This document shows, piece after piece, positions 1 through 7,335 of a DNA stretch of 54,478 nt (positions are counted from its first letter, which is position 1; every line of letters starts with the position of its first letter). A model generated the notes under the pieces. It saw only the letters and a list, made by a program, of their open reading frames with translations, searched no databases and had not been told where the DNA came from. The DNA comes from Deltaproteobacteria bacterium CG11_big_fil_rev_8_21_14_0_20_47_16 (GTDB lineage Bacteria; UBA10199; GCA-002796325; 1-14-0-20-47-16): contig PCXA01000008.1 of NCBI GenBank assembly GCA_002796325.1, positions 1-54,478 on the forward strand, given 5' to 3'. Made by a program: the position numbers and the translations under genes.

Positions 1-121
1 TACCTTGATCGGCCAACACCTTGGTCAATGCAGCGGTCAACGTTGTTTTACCATGGTCAATGTGACCAATTGTACCAACGTTTACGTGTGGTTTTGATCG
101 ATTAAATTTTTCCTTACTCAT
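1..121 (-). CDS. tuf: Elongation factor Tu, N-terminal part (runs off the window)
   Basis: The first 40 codons of EF-Tu, the GTPase that brings aminoacyl-tRNA to the ribosome. The translation begins [20 protein letters not shown] and continues into the G1 P-loop with [13 protein letters not shown], the standard EF-Tu start. The ATG is preceded by a purine-rich GGGAGGGG ribosome binding site. The rest of the gene lies beyond the left edge. It follows four tRNA genes on the same strand, the widespread tRNA-Thr/Tyr/Gly/Thr-tufB arrangement, so it is probably processed from one long transcript with them. Confidence 0.97.
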   Translation of the reverse strand, partial: MSKEKFNRSKPHVNVGTIGHIDHGKTTLTAALTKVLADQG

Positions 122-182
122 ATCATTCCCCTCCCGGGCTGTTTTAGAATTTACTATTTTCGCCTAAACAAAAATCACTCTG

Positions 183-255
183 AGCCCACGACCAGAATCG
201 AACTGGTGACCTTTTCCTTACCATGGAAATGCTCTACCGACTGAGCTACGTGGGC
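183..255 (-). tRNA. tRNA-Thr (anticodon GGU)
   Basis: On the minus strand the sequence folds as a complete cloverleaf. The acceptor stem GCCCACG pairs with CGTGGGC, the D-loop region has AGCTCAGTCGGTAGAGC, the anticodon is GGT, and the T arm carries GTTCGATTC. The encoded 3' end shows T then CA, so the full CCA is probably added after transcription. It is the last tRNA before tuf, as in the canonical tRNA-tufB operon. Confidence 0.96.
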
Positions 256-266
256 GTCACGCTCTG

Positions 267-338
267 AGCGGGAGACGGGATTCGAACCCGCGACATCTTG
301 CTTGGAAGGCAAGAACTCTACCACTGAGTTACTCCCGC
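267..338 (-). tRNA. tRNA-Gly (anticodon UCC)
   Basis: Minus-strand cloverleaf with acceptor stem GCGGGAG/CTCCCGC, D arm AACTCAGTGGTAGAGTT, anticodon stem-loop CTTGCCTTCCAAGGCAAG with anticodon TCC, and T arm GTTCGAATC. It sits 11 bases upstream of the proximal tRNA-Thr, in the third position of the four-tRNA block. Confidence 0.96.
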
Positions 339-356
339 ACTCGTAAAATACGAATG

Positions 357-439
<83 letters not shown>

Positions 440-455
440 CCCTAAAATTCCGCTG

Positions 456-528
456 AGCCAACTATCGGATTCGAACCGATGACCTACTGATTACAAATCA
501 GTTGCTCTACCAACTGAGCTAAGTTGGC
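456..528 (-). tRNA. tRNA-Thr (anticodon UGU)
   Basis: Minus-strand cloverleaf with acceptor stem GCCAACT/AGTTGGC, D arm AGCTCAGTTGGTAGAGC, anticodon TGT and T arm GGTTCGAATCC. It is the first tRNA of the tRNA-tuf transcript. Together with the GGU tRNA-Thr it gives this operon two threonine isoacceptors. Confidence 0.96.
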
Positions 529-702
529 GAAAAAATTTCAGAGAACAGAAATCAAAAAATAAAATTAAGACAGACACCCCCACGTCCCATGAAAAGCAGT
601 TCTGGAGGGTTCCCGTCTCAAGCATTTAAAATGTATTGGTTTTTGGACCACGCGCCCGGCACTACAATCCCCACCCCAAGCCAATTTCCAAAAAGTTGCG
701 GA

Positions 703-731
703 CATTTAGGCAACGACCACTATATTGTCAA
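703..731 (-). promoter_or_regulatory. Candidate sigma70 promoter of the tRNA-tuf operon
   Basis: On the minus strand a perfect TTGACA (726-731) is followed after 17 bases by TAAATG (703-708), a weak -10. It points toward tRNA-Thr(UGU) and would give a leader of about 170 bases. The stretch 529-752 otherwise shows no gene or recognisable RNA. Only the -35 is convincing, so the true -10 could differ. Confidence 0.4.
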
Positions 732-752
732 GCATATTTGATACTGGATTTC

Positions 753-1493
753 CTACTTTTTGAGAATTCTCTGACGATGGAATTCGGACATCATGATGGC
801 TCCGGCCACCGACACGTTGAACGAGCCAATCACCCCTGTCATCGGGATTTTGAGACATAAGTCACAGGTCTCTTTGACCAGCGGACGCATGCCCTTGCCT
901 TCAGACCCCATGACAAGCGCCACAGCACCCTTTGCATCAAAATCATACAAGGACTGCTCGGTATCCCCATCGGCACCGACCACCCAAATATTCTTTTCTT
1001 TCAACACTTTAATCAATTGAACCAGATTCGTTACTTGAACAATTTGGAGGTACTCGGCGGCGCCTGCGGATGCCCGTGCAGCAGCGGGCCCAATGCCGGC
1101 AGAATTGTCTTTGGGAATGAAGACCGCGTCCACCCCACAAAGGTGAGCAGACCGCAAAAGAGAGCCCAGGTTTTGGGGATCGGTCACTTGATCTAAAATG
1201 AGGAAAAATGGATTCTTTTGGGGTTGGGCAAAAATTTCGTCTTCGGAAGTATATTTGTAAGATTCAACTTTGGCTGCCACTCCCTGATTTTTTTCGATAC
1301 GACTCATCTTATAGAGCGCATCTCCGCTTACCTTTTGACACGGAATTTTTTGGCGGCGCGCTTCGTCTTCAATCTGCCCTGCCATTTTTTCTGCTTTTCC
1401 ACTCGAAATATAAACTTCGAACACACGGCGCTTGCCCGCACGAATCGCTTCTAATACCGCATGTGTTCCACAGATTACTTCAGTCGCAGCCAT
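753..1493 (-). CDS. rlmB: 23S rRNA 2'-O-ribose methyltransferase, RlmB/TrmH family
   Basis: A SPOUT-class methyltransferase of 246 residues, the usual RlmB length. It is expected to methylate a guanosine ribose in 23S rRNA (G2251 in E. coli) using S-adenosylmethionine. The N-terminal region begins with the substrate-binding part typified by VICGTHAVLEAI. The C-terminal SpoU half shows the conserved blocks LDQVTDPQNLGSLLRSA, VMGSEGKGMRPLV and IPMTGVIGSFNVSVAGAI, which form the trefoil knot and SAM pocket. No strong ribosome binding site precedes the start. It is divergent from the next gene and lies upstream of, but separate from, the tRNA-tuf operon. Other TrmH-family specificities (tRNA) cannot be excluded from motifs alone. 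Confidence 0.92.
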   Translation of the reverse strand: MAATEVICGTHAVLEAIRAGKRRVFEVYISSGKAEKMAGQIEDEARRQKIPCQKVSGDALYKMSRIEKNQGVAAKVESYKYTSEDEIFAQPQKNPFFLILDQVTDPQNLGSLLRSAHLCGVDAVFIPKDNSAGIGPAAARASAGAAEYLQIVQVTNLVQLIKVLKEKNIWVVGADGDTEQSLYDFDAKGAVALVMGSEGKGMRPLVKETCDLCLKIPMTGVIGSFNVSVAGAIMMSEFHRQRILKK

Positions 1494-1558
1494 GTCGGGC
1501 GAATACAGAAAGACTTTAGAGGCTGCAATAGAGAAGTCGTATTATCAATAAATCCCAA

Positions 1559-1587
1559 TTGCTACGATTTATCTACTTGGATATATA
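1559..1587 (+). promoter_or_regulatory. Candidate sigma70 promoter of the 166-aa exported protein
   Basis: TTGCTA (1559-1564), a 17-base spacer and TATATA (1582-1587), placed 27 bases upstream of the ATG at 1615. The ribosome binding site is the G-run in AAGGGGGGGATATG just before the start. Match and position are good, but there is no experimental support. Confidence 0.5.
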
Positions 1588-1614
1588 CAGCGACAACTAA
1601 CCGAAGGGGGGGAT

Positions 1615-2115
1615 ATGACTACAAAAAGAGCCGTCATTACAGTCGCTGTTGCAATGGCATTACTCATTACCAATGCTGCACTTGCGGCGGACACCACCTA
1701 CGGTCCAAAAGGCAAGCGTTTCGGTGTTGGTATCTATGCCGGTGAACCCACCGGCTTTACATTAAAGGGTTATATCTTTGAACATGCATCAATTGATGCC
1801 GTGGCTGCATGGTCATTTGTTGATGGCGGGTTCACCTTTATGGGCGACTTCCTCTATGACTTTGTCCATATTCCTGTTCAAACTGACAAAATAACTCTGC
1901 CATTTTATGCAGGTGCCGGTGGTCGATTCGCCATTGCCCATCGTGGGAAAAATGACGGTCGCAATGTTGGCGGTGTTCGCATTCCGGTGGGTATTGCCGT
2001 ACACTTTACAACACATCCCATCGAAATCTTTTTTGAAGCCGGCCCAGGCATTGACATTGCACCCTCTACATCGTTCGATATGACTGGTGGTGTGGGTGCT
2101 CGGTTTTATTTCTAG
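1615..2115 (+). CDS. Exported small beta-barrel-like protein (BAPKO_0422-like)
   Basis: A 166-residue protein with a clear signal peptide: MTTKRAVIT, a hydrophobic core and an ALAADT cleavage region near residue 25. The mature part is rich in alternating hydrophobic and glycine residues and begins GKRFGVGIYAGEPTGFTLKG. This resembles a family of small outer-membrane barrel-like proteins whose first strand reads GxGxxxGEPTG. It ends in GGVGARFYF, with a terminal aromatic residue as in many outer membrane proteins. A strong G-rich ribosome binding site and a plausible promoter precede it. The gene is monocistronic, because neighbours on both sides lie on the other strand. Function is unknown. 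A barrel fold is inferred from composition, not shown. Confidence 0.7.
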   Translation: MTTKRAVITVAVAMALLITNAALAADTTYGPKGKRFGVGIYAGEPTGFTLKGYIFEHASIDAVAAWSFVDGGFTFMGDFLYDFVHIPVQTDKITLPFYAGAGGRFAIAHRGKNDGRNVGGVRIPVGIAVHFTTHPIEIFFEAGPGIDIAPSTSFDMTGGVGARFYF

Positions 2116-2120
2116 TGTAG

Positions 2121-2156
2121 AAAGAAGAAAGGGTAGCTACCGCACCGTAGCTACCC
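2121..2156 (-). terminator. Hairpin with T-rich tail, probable terminator of the 110-aa gene
   Basis: GGGTAGCTAC (2131-2140) and GTAGCTACCC (2147-2156) form a perfect 10-bp stem with a 6-base loop. On the minus strand the stem is followed by the pyrimidine run TTTCTTCTTTC, which suits termination of the 110-aa gene. It also lies 15 bases after the stop of the plus-strand exported protein. The following plus-strand sequence is not T-rich, so termination in that direction would be weaker. Confidence 0.55.
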
Positions 2157-2183
2157 GAAATTAGGTAGGAACTCCCCAGGCAG

Positions 2184-2204
2184 CACACTACGCGTTGTAG
2201 TGTG
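2184..2204 (-). repeat. Second hairpin overlapping the 110-aa gene stop
   Basis: CACACTAC (2184-2191) and GTAGTGTG (2197-2204) form an 8-bp inverted repeat with a 5-base loop. On the minus strand it contains the last codons and the TAG stop of the 110-aa gene. No T-run follows directly, so it is not a classical terminator. It may act together with the stem at 2131-2156 or protect the mRNA 3' end. Confidence 0.45.
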
Positions 2205-2520
2205 TGATTGTTGATTGCTTCTGATGTGCGAGGTCTTTTTCAAAACTTTCCAAAGTCTGTGGATTTGTAGCGGCTAATTTTTCGCGCGCCTCTTGATATT
2301 TGCTGTGACAGTCTTCCATGAACTGCACCAATTCATCTTTACGCTCTGCATCCATGGAATCTTCGTATTCAATACGGGCATACTCATGATTGATCGAGGA
2401 CGTCGCCATGGTCATTTGCAACTCAAGCAAGGCGTCTTTTCCCTTGGCTGGAAGATTCTCATTGTTCTCCAGTTCCAAGCTGAATTCCTGTGTTTCAACT
2501 GTTTGAATGTCCCGTTTCAT
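2188..2520 (-). CDS. Orphan 110-aa acidic helical protein behind a sigma54-type promoter
   Basis: I do not recognise this protein. It is soluble-looking, with no signal peptide or membrane segment. It is rich in Glu, Asp, Lys and Gln and contains long stretches likely to form helices (KGKDALLELQMTMA; DELVQFMEDCHSKYQEAREK). The start is well supported by the strong ribosome binding site AAAGGGGGAG six bases before the ATG. The gene stands alone between convergent and divergent neighbours, ends in hairpins, and is preceded by a good -24/-12 element and an upstream dyad. That implies tightly regulated expression by an enhancer-binding protein. A regulator-binding or stress-associated role is possible but speculative. 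Confidence 0.7.
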   Translation of the reverse strand: MKRDIQTVETQEFSLELENNENLPAKGKDALLELQMTMATSSINHEYARIEYEDSMDAERKDELVQFMEDCHSKYQEAREKLAATNPQTLESFEKDLAHQKQSTITHYNA

Positions 2521-2565
2521 ATCTCCCCCTTTAGGAGTTAGTGTTGCCGTACGCCCCTACCTAAG

Positions 2566-2582
2566 TGCGAAGGACGTGCCAA
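2566..2582 (-). promoter_or_regulatory. Sigma54-type (-24/-12) promoter
   Basis: On the minus strand TTGGCACG, four bases and TCGCA match the consensus YTGGCACG-N4-TTGCW with one mismatch in the -12 block. The invariant GG and GC are exactly 12 bases apart. The element points toward the 110-aa gene and leaves a leader of roughly 35 bases that contains its strong ribosome binding site. Position and match are good. It requires RpoN in the genome, which this window cannot show. Confidence 0.65.
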
Positions 2583-2642
2583 AAGGGAAACGTTTGTAAA
2601 TAATTGATTTTATTATGTTTTTCGTATTGATAAACTTGGAAA

Positions 2643-2683
2643 ACTGTCCAAATTATGGTGTCTGGACTGTCCATATGTGGACA
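2643..2683. promoter_or_regulatory. Upstream dyad and half-site, candidate activator binding region
   Basis: TGTCCA-TATG-TGGACA (2668-2683) is a perfect 6-bp inverted repeat. The octamer ACTGTCCA occurs twice as a direct repeat, at 2643-2650 and 2666-2673. The sites lie about 65 to 115 bases upstream of the -24 element of the 110-aa gene, the usual distance for enhancer sites of sigma54 activators. Function as such is inferred from position and symmetry. Confidence 0.45.
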
Positions 2684-2730
2684 ATGGTCCCCAATTTCTT
2701 CTCAAAATACAAAGTTATAAACTAGGAATT

Positions 2731-3456
2731 CTAGGACATTTCTTTGAGGATTTGACGGGCAATTGAGAGTGGGTCTTTGGCTGCACTAATCGGGCGACCC
2801 ACCACTATATAGTCCGCACCCGCATTAACAGCCTCTCGTGGGCTAGAAATACGTCGTTGATCATCTTGTAACTCATGAGACAGGCGAATGCCGGGGGTCA
2901 CAATTAAAAAATCAGGCCCACAGGCTTGCCTAATTTGGCGAATTTCCAATGGCGATGCCAGCACACCATCCATCCCAGCATCTTTTGCCATTCGCGCCAA
3001 GCGCAACACCTGCTCACGCAATTCAAACTGAAGACCAATGTCTGAGAGAGATTGCAAACTCGTCAATACGGTTACCCCGATCATCAGCGGATTGGGCTTA
3101 CCCGCCCTTTTGGCTGCTTCTCTTGCTGCCTGAATAGACTCGCTCATCATATATTGCCCACCAGCAGCATGCACATTGATCATGCGTGCACCCATTGTTG
3201 TGGCAGTGGCAACCGCACGTGACACACTACTGGGGATGTCATGATACTTCAGGTCAAAGAATGGATGACAGTCATGCTTGAGTACCAGATCAACAACCTT
3301 GGGACCAAATGCGGTAAATAAAGGTAAACCAATTTTAAAATTTTTAACTTCGGATTTAAGCGTTTCGATCAAGTCCGCAATTTGTGGCAGCGATTCACCA
3401 TCAAGGGTTACAATAAGGCGCTTACGCGCTTGTGGGCTGATGCGTTTTTCAGTCAT
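2731..3456 (-). CDS. pyrF: Orotidine-5'-phosphate decarboxylase
   Basis: Converts OMP to UMP, the last step of de novo pyrimidine synthesis. The 241-residue protein is a TIM barrel. The hallmark catalytic segment FFDLKYHDIP supplies the Asp-Lys-Asp charge network. The phosphate-binding end appears as ADYIVVGRPIS near the C-terminus, and TPGIR precedes it. The ribosome binding site AAGAGG precedes the ATG. It begins 13 bases after the proS stop, so proS and pyrF probably share a transcript. Length and motifs fit the bacterial PyrF subgroup. Confidence 0.95.
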   Translation of the reverse strand: MTEKRISPQARKRLIVTLDGESLPQIADLIETLKSEVKNFKIGLPLFTAFGPKVVDLVLKHDCHPFFDLKYHDIPSSVSRAVATATTMGARMINVHAAGGQYMMSESIQAAREAAKRAGKPNPLMIGVTVLTSLQSLSDIGLQFELREQVLRLARMAKDAGMDGVLASPLEIRQIRQACGPDFLIVTPGIRLSHELQDDQRRISSPREAVNAGADYIVVGRPISAAKDPLSIARQILKEMS

Positions 3457-3469
3457 CGTAGCCTCTTAT

Positions 3470-5185
3470 TTAGTGTCTTAGAGCCTCTTTCACAGTTGCA
3501 ATACAATCTGTCAGAGACTTCTCTTGCTTAACACCTGCGGCACGCTCCGTCCACTCCAAATGGTTTGTGGATGCCGTCTTTTTGCCTACCACCATCTGAT
3601 ACGGAATGCCTATTAGATCCGCGTCGTTGAATTTAACACCCGGCCGTGCATCACGATCATCGTATAATACCTCAATACCTTCACGCTGAAGCACTTCATA
3701 AATTTCATCTCCCATCTGACGCTTTTCATCACTTGCTAAAATTAAATGCACATGGGCGGGTGCAATGGGGAGTGGCCAGAGCATTCCCTTGGCATCATGG
3801 TTCTGCTCAACAGCAGCTGCCATTGTGCGACCAATGCCTAGACCATAGGTACCCATTGTAATGACATGTTCCTTACTGTTAGCATCAAGGAATGTCGCCT
3901 TCATGGGTTCCGAGTAGCGAGTACCCAACTTAAAGATGTGACCAACTTCAATACCACGCACAATTTTAAGCGCACCCTTTTGACAACGAACACATCTATC
4001 ACCTGCCTTCACCATACGTAGGTCAGCAAATTGGGTTACTTTAAAGTCGCGGCCTTCAGATAATCCCAAAAAGTGTTGATCTGTTTCATTGGCACCACTT
4101 GCAGCTCCAGAAACTCCTTTTAGTGCATCATCTGCCACAACAGTAATTGCACCAATACCATCAACCGATTTTGGCAGTCCAACCGGTCCCGCAAAGCCAA
4201 CTTCTGCATTGGTTACAAGACGCACTGTATTTGCATCTGCAAGCGTCACAAATTCTGCATCCACTGCATTCTTGAGTTTGATTTCATTCACTTCAGCATC
4301 ACCACGTACAAGAGCAACCACCACACCACCATCACGCAGATACAAAAGCGTTTTGATCATTTGATGCTTGGGTACCTTCAGAAATGATGCAACCTCTTCC
4401 ACCGATTTTAATTTGGGGGTATGTACTTTTTGCAAATCACTGGTATTGGCAGATTCATATTCAGGTGTGCACGATTCAGCGCGCTCCACATTCGCGGCAT
4501 AATCACACGCATCGCACCCGGCAATCGCATCTTCACCGGTATCAGCCAACACCACAACTTCATGAGAGCTTTTACCACCAATTGCACCCGTATCCGCTTC
4601 AACAACACGTGATGCCAAACCACAGCGCTTGAAAATGCGTTGGTAGGCATCCCGAATGACCAAGTAGTGTTGATCTAAATCTTCAGCCGATGCATGAAAG
4701 GAATAGCCATCTTCCATAATAAATTCGCGCCCGCGCATGAGTCCAAAGCGTGGACGAATTTCATCACGAAATTTGGTGTGAATTTGATAAAGGTGCTTGG
4801 GCAAATCACGATACGAACGTACAAATTTTCGAACAATATCAGTAATTACTTCTTCATGGGTGGGCCCAACACAAAAATCACGCTCATTACGGTCTTTCAA
4901 TCGTAGCAATTCTTTTCCGTATTTTCCCCAACGACCTGATTCCTCCCATAACTCACCTGGGATCACAATTGGCAGCAACACTTCTGCGCAACCTACGCGA
5001 TTCAGTTCATCGCGCACAATAGCTTCTACTTTTCGAATCACCCGAAGCCCTAGTGGCAAATAATCATAAATACCTCGTGCCACTTGCATGATAAAACCGC
5101 CACGAACGAGTAGTTTATGACTGACAATTTCGGCTTCGGCCGGCGCCTCACGCAATGTTGGAATTAAAGTTTGGGAAAAGCGCAC
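3470..5185 (-). CDS. proS: Prolyl-tRNA synthetase, bacterial type with editing domain
   Basis: Class II synthetase that charges tRNA-Pro. The 571-residue length and the insertion between motifs 2 and 3 mark the bacterial form. Residues about 1-220 hold the first catalytic part, with FRDEIRPRFGLMRGREFIMED around motif 2. Residues about 235-390 form the YbaK-like editing insertion that clears Ala-tRNA-Pro. Motif 3 appears as TYGLGIGRTMAA near 450. The C-terminal anticodon-binding domain includes VLYDDRDARPGVKFNDADLI. The start is GTG, chosen because AGGAGG lies five bases upstream and the protein begins MRFSQTLIPTLREAPAEAE as expected. That site may be partly folded away in a hairpin. Confidence 0.96.
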   Translation of the reverse strand: MRFSQTLIPTLREAPAEAEIVSHKLLVRGGFIMQVARGIYDYLPLGLRVIRKVEAIVRDELNRVGCAEVLLPIVIPGELWEESGRWGKYGKELLRLKDRNERDFCVGPTHEEVITDIVRKFVRSYRDLPKHLYQIHTKFRDEIRPRFGLMRGREFIMEDGYSFHASAEDLDQHYLVIRDAYQRIFKRCGLASRVVEADTGAIGGKSSHEVVVLADTGEDAIAGCDACDYAANVERAESCTPEYESANTSDLQKVHTPKLKSVEEVASFLKVPKHQMIKTLLYLRDGGVVVALVRGDAEVNEIKLKNAVDAEFVTLADANTVRLVTNAEVGFAGPVGLPKSVDGIGAITVVADDALKGVSGAASGANETDQHFLGLSEGRDFKVTQFADLRMVKAGDRCVRCQKGALKIVRGIEVGHIFKLGTRYSEPMKATFLDANSKEHVITMGTYGLGIGRTMAAAVEQNHDAKGMLWPLPIAPAHVHLILASDEKRQMGDEIYEVLQREGIEVLYDDRDARPGVKFNDADLIGIPYQMVVGKKTASTNHLEWTERAAGVKQEKSLTDCIATVKEALRH

Positions 5186-5187
5186 AA

Positions 5188-5209
5188 AGCCTCCTGATAA
5201 AATGAGGCT
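5188..5209 (-). promoter_or_regulatory. Small hairpin covering the proS ribosome binding site
   Basis: On the minus strand AGCCTC and GAGGCT form a 6-bp stem with a 10-base loop. The 3' arm overlaps most of the AGGAGG sequence used by the GTG start of proS. There is no T-run, so it is not a terminator. It could lower or modulate translation of proS. Confidence 0.35.
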
Positions 5210-5258
5210 GCGTTCTACGTGTGCCCATAATAGATGTCAATATCTGCAGTGTGTCGGG

Positions 5259-6614
5259 TTAGCGAATCAACGTACAACCGCCAGTTTTACCAGAAGATGG
5301 TGCAGCAGCGGCAGCATATTCCTTTACTTTGGCAACAGGTGCGTTGGTATAAAGTGGAGAAATAATAGCATTATTGACCGTTGTAGGATCCATAACAATC
5401 GTCTGACCACCCTTGTCACATGATACAACTTTAACGCTACCGCCGCTGGTTGTAGCAATACAATTGGGAATATTTGGATCACAGATGCCCGCAGGAGCAT
5501 CCTTAATCGGTGGCATATTCAGTAAGGGAGATGCTACACCGTTTTCAGGATCAAACATTCCAATCCCCGACCCAGCAGACAGAAACTGGGGCAATGATGA
5601 AAATTGAACGGTATATGTTTTACCTGGTATAATGCCTCTTAGATAGTAATGGCCAGTTTGAGTCGGAACGGGAAAATCAGCGCCCGTCATTGTGCTCACT
5701 GCATTGGTGCCAAAATCGTTGTCAGTACTATGGGCTTCAACTTCCAATCCCTGAATACCCTTTCCTTCCGAATCCACAATCTTACCCGTAATCATGCAAA
5801 ATTCTTTTGAGAAATTATCATTGGGATAAATTGACGAGATAGCTACGACATCATCCATATGCAGCGTGGACTCTTCTGCATTGCAAATAGGATACATGGT
5901 GGGAATGGATGTTCCCATTCCTTCTTTAAATTTCGGATTCGCCCCCTCTTCATGTATTGTTGCAAAACCATCATTCAAACCGGAATGATCAAGACCAAAC
6001 AAGTGTCCAATTTCGTGAACCACAGATGCATTAAACTCGGCTTGTCCCTGCTTTGTGAGCATAGGCCCGTTCAAAATGACCATACTATGTAAAATCTGCG
6101 GAGAATATGGATCCAAGATCAGCGGCATTGTGTACGCCATGATCGATGTAGGATCACAGGCACCACGCGTTGCACACCAATCCGCAACGATACTACCATC
6201 CTTATCAAACACAACAACTGATGGGATTTTCAGTGCAGCCCCACAGTATGAGGAGTCACCCGTTGTAAAATACAAGTCCACGTCATCGCAGAAGAAGGTG
6301 GTAATATAATTATCCTTTGTCACCTTATCAGACAGCTGCCCAACCTTCACAGGCTGCAGAGTCGCTGTTTTTACCTTGCCAATACCCGCCTTTAGAATTC
6401 CGGCATTCGTCCAGGTTGCAAACGCATCCTCAACCATCTGCATGGCCTGATGATTTGTTACGCTTTCGGTCAAATCATTATTCGTATATGTCCATTTCAC
6501 GATGCCCGCATTCCAATGATATGGTGTACCCGTGGATGACGCAATCCATGGCTGGCCTGCTGTGACAGTTGTTGAAAACATACTAATGGCTATCAACATC
6601 ATGAGGCGCTTCAC
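5259..6614 (-). CDS. Secreted matrixin-like zinc metalloprotease
   Basis: A 451-residue exported protein. Residues 1-19 form a signal peptide. A metzincin catalytic domain follows, with the zinc motif HEIGHLFGLDH at residues 200-210 (His200, His204 and His210 as ligands, Glu201 as catalytic base) and a Met-turn at Met240 in PTMYP. Residues about 275-380 resemble a carboxypeptidase-regulatory-like beta-sandwich (GKIVDSEGKGIQGLEVEA). The C-terminus (KTGGCTLIR) is cysteine-containing. Its GTG start overlaps the stop of the 191-aa gene in GTGA, with GGGAGG six bases upstream, so the two are translationally coupled. It probably cleaves extracellular proteins; the substrate is unknown. Confidence 0.85.
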   Translation of the reverse strand: MKRLMMLIAISMFSTTVTAGQPWIASSTGTPYHWNAGIVKWTYTNNDLTESVTNHQAMQMVEDAFATWTNAGILKAGIGKVKTATLQPVKVGQLSDKVTKDNYITTFFCDDVDLYFTTGDSSYCGAALKIPSVVVFDKDGSIVADWCATRGACDPTSIMAYTMPLILDPYSPQILHSMVILNGPMLTKQGQAEFNASVVHEIGHLFGLDHSGLNDGFATIHEEGANPKFKEGMGTSIPTMYPICNAEESTLHMDDVVAISSIYPNDNFSKEFCMITGKIVDSEGKGIQGLEVEAHSTDNDFGTNAVSTMTGADFPVPTQTGHYYLRGIIPGKTYTVQFSSLPQFLSAGSGIGMFDPENGVASPLLNMPPIKDAPAGICDPNIPNCIATTSGGSVKVVSCDKGGQTIVMDPTTVNNAIISPLYTNAPVAKVKEYAAAAAPSSGKTGGCTLIR

Positions 6615-7186
6615 TGCGGTCCTCCCATCTTGCGAACCGCCTGAACAAATTCTTTGAGCTGGAGAGAATGGGATGGCGCACCACCGATGGTTTTACCAAG
6701 CGACACACCTTGACTACCACCCTCTGGAAATAACCACCGGCCTCCCAATGTATCTTGGGCTACAATGCTTTCACCATTGGATTCAGTGACATGAAACACA
6801 CCTTGGCCACCACCAACTGGGAAGCGGAATCCATTGACGTTCGGTGCCGTTAAAAACAGCATATACCGCTGACCAACTTCGTATGTGGGGATTGTAGCAA
6901 GTCGATTCCCGCCACGATTGATCGGAATGGGTGTCCCCCGCCACTGATGTAATGCGAATGTGCTATTGGCCTGAAGGTCGCCTTTGATGGCTGTCTCGAT
7001 ATTAAAGGTATAATCTGTGGTAACAGGTGGTCCCGCTTTGTCAGAACGTGCAAGGCAAGTACCCACAAAAATGACGTTGGCCTTCTGAGTGAGGCCCTGA
7101 GCTGTTTCGGGGATAATCGAAGTTGTAAAGCCAATACTCCCACTCAACATCAGTACTGCCACAACCGCCCAACTTAAGACCCGCAT
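6611..7186 (-). CDS. Exported protein coupled to the matrixin protease
   Basis: A 191-residue exported protein with a signal peptide (MRVLSWAVVAVLMLSGS). The mature part has a pattern seen in short secreted beta proteins: QKANVIFVGTCLAR, then TTDYTFNIETAIKGDL, then GQRYMLFLTAPN. I recognise no certain family; the layout faintly recalls NTR/TIMP-like folds, but this is only an impression. The ATG follows GAGGGGCGC. It overlaps the protease gene by four bases and shares a good promoter with it. Co-translation suggests it is a chaperone, inhibitor or partner of the protease. Confidence that it is a real gene is high, in its role low. Confidence 0.75.
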   Translation of the reverse strand: MRVLSWAVVAVLMLSGSIGFTTSIIPETAQGLTQKANVIFVGTCLARSDKAGPPVTTDYTFNIETAIKGDLQANSTFALHQWRGTPIPINRGGNRLATIPTYEVGQRYMLFLTAPNVNGFRFPVGGGQGVFHVTESNGESIVAQDTLGGRWLFPEGGSQGVSLGKTIGGAPSHSLQLKEFVQAVRKMGGPQ

Positions 7187-7227
7187 GCGCCCCTCGTCTT
7201 CCGTTGAATTGCCCCCTTGACCAAATG

Positions 7228-7255
7228 ATTATACACTTTTTATGCCAAATCCCAA
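7228..7255 (-). promoter_or_regulatory. Sigma70 promoter of the exported protein/matrixin operon
   Basis: Minus strand: TTGGGA (7250-7255), a 16-base spacer and a perfect TATAAT (7228-7233), ending about 40 bases before the start codon at 7186. It lies in the divergent region shared with the ctp operon. Confidence 0.6.
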
Positions 7256-7335
7256 TGGATTTTATTTGACCCTACCGACGCAAATCCGTTAGAGTGATTG
7301 GGTTAAGAACCTTAAATTTCAGGGGATTTTTTAAA

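Noticed and set aside
529-752. Possible small RNA (6S or 4.5S) upstream of the tRNA block
   Set aside because: No match to the conserved motifs of either RNA and no convincing terminator; only a leader with a promoter can be supported.
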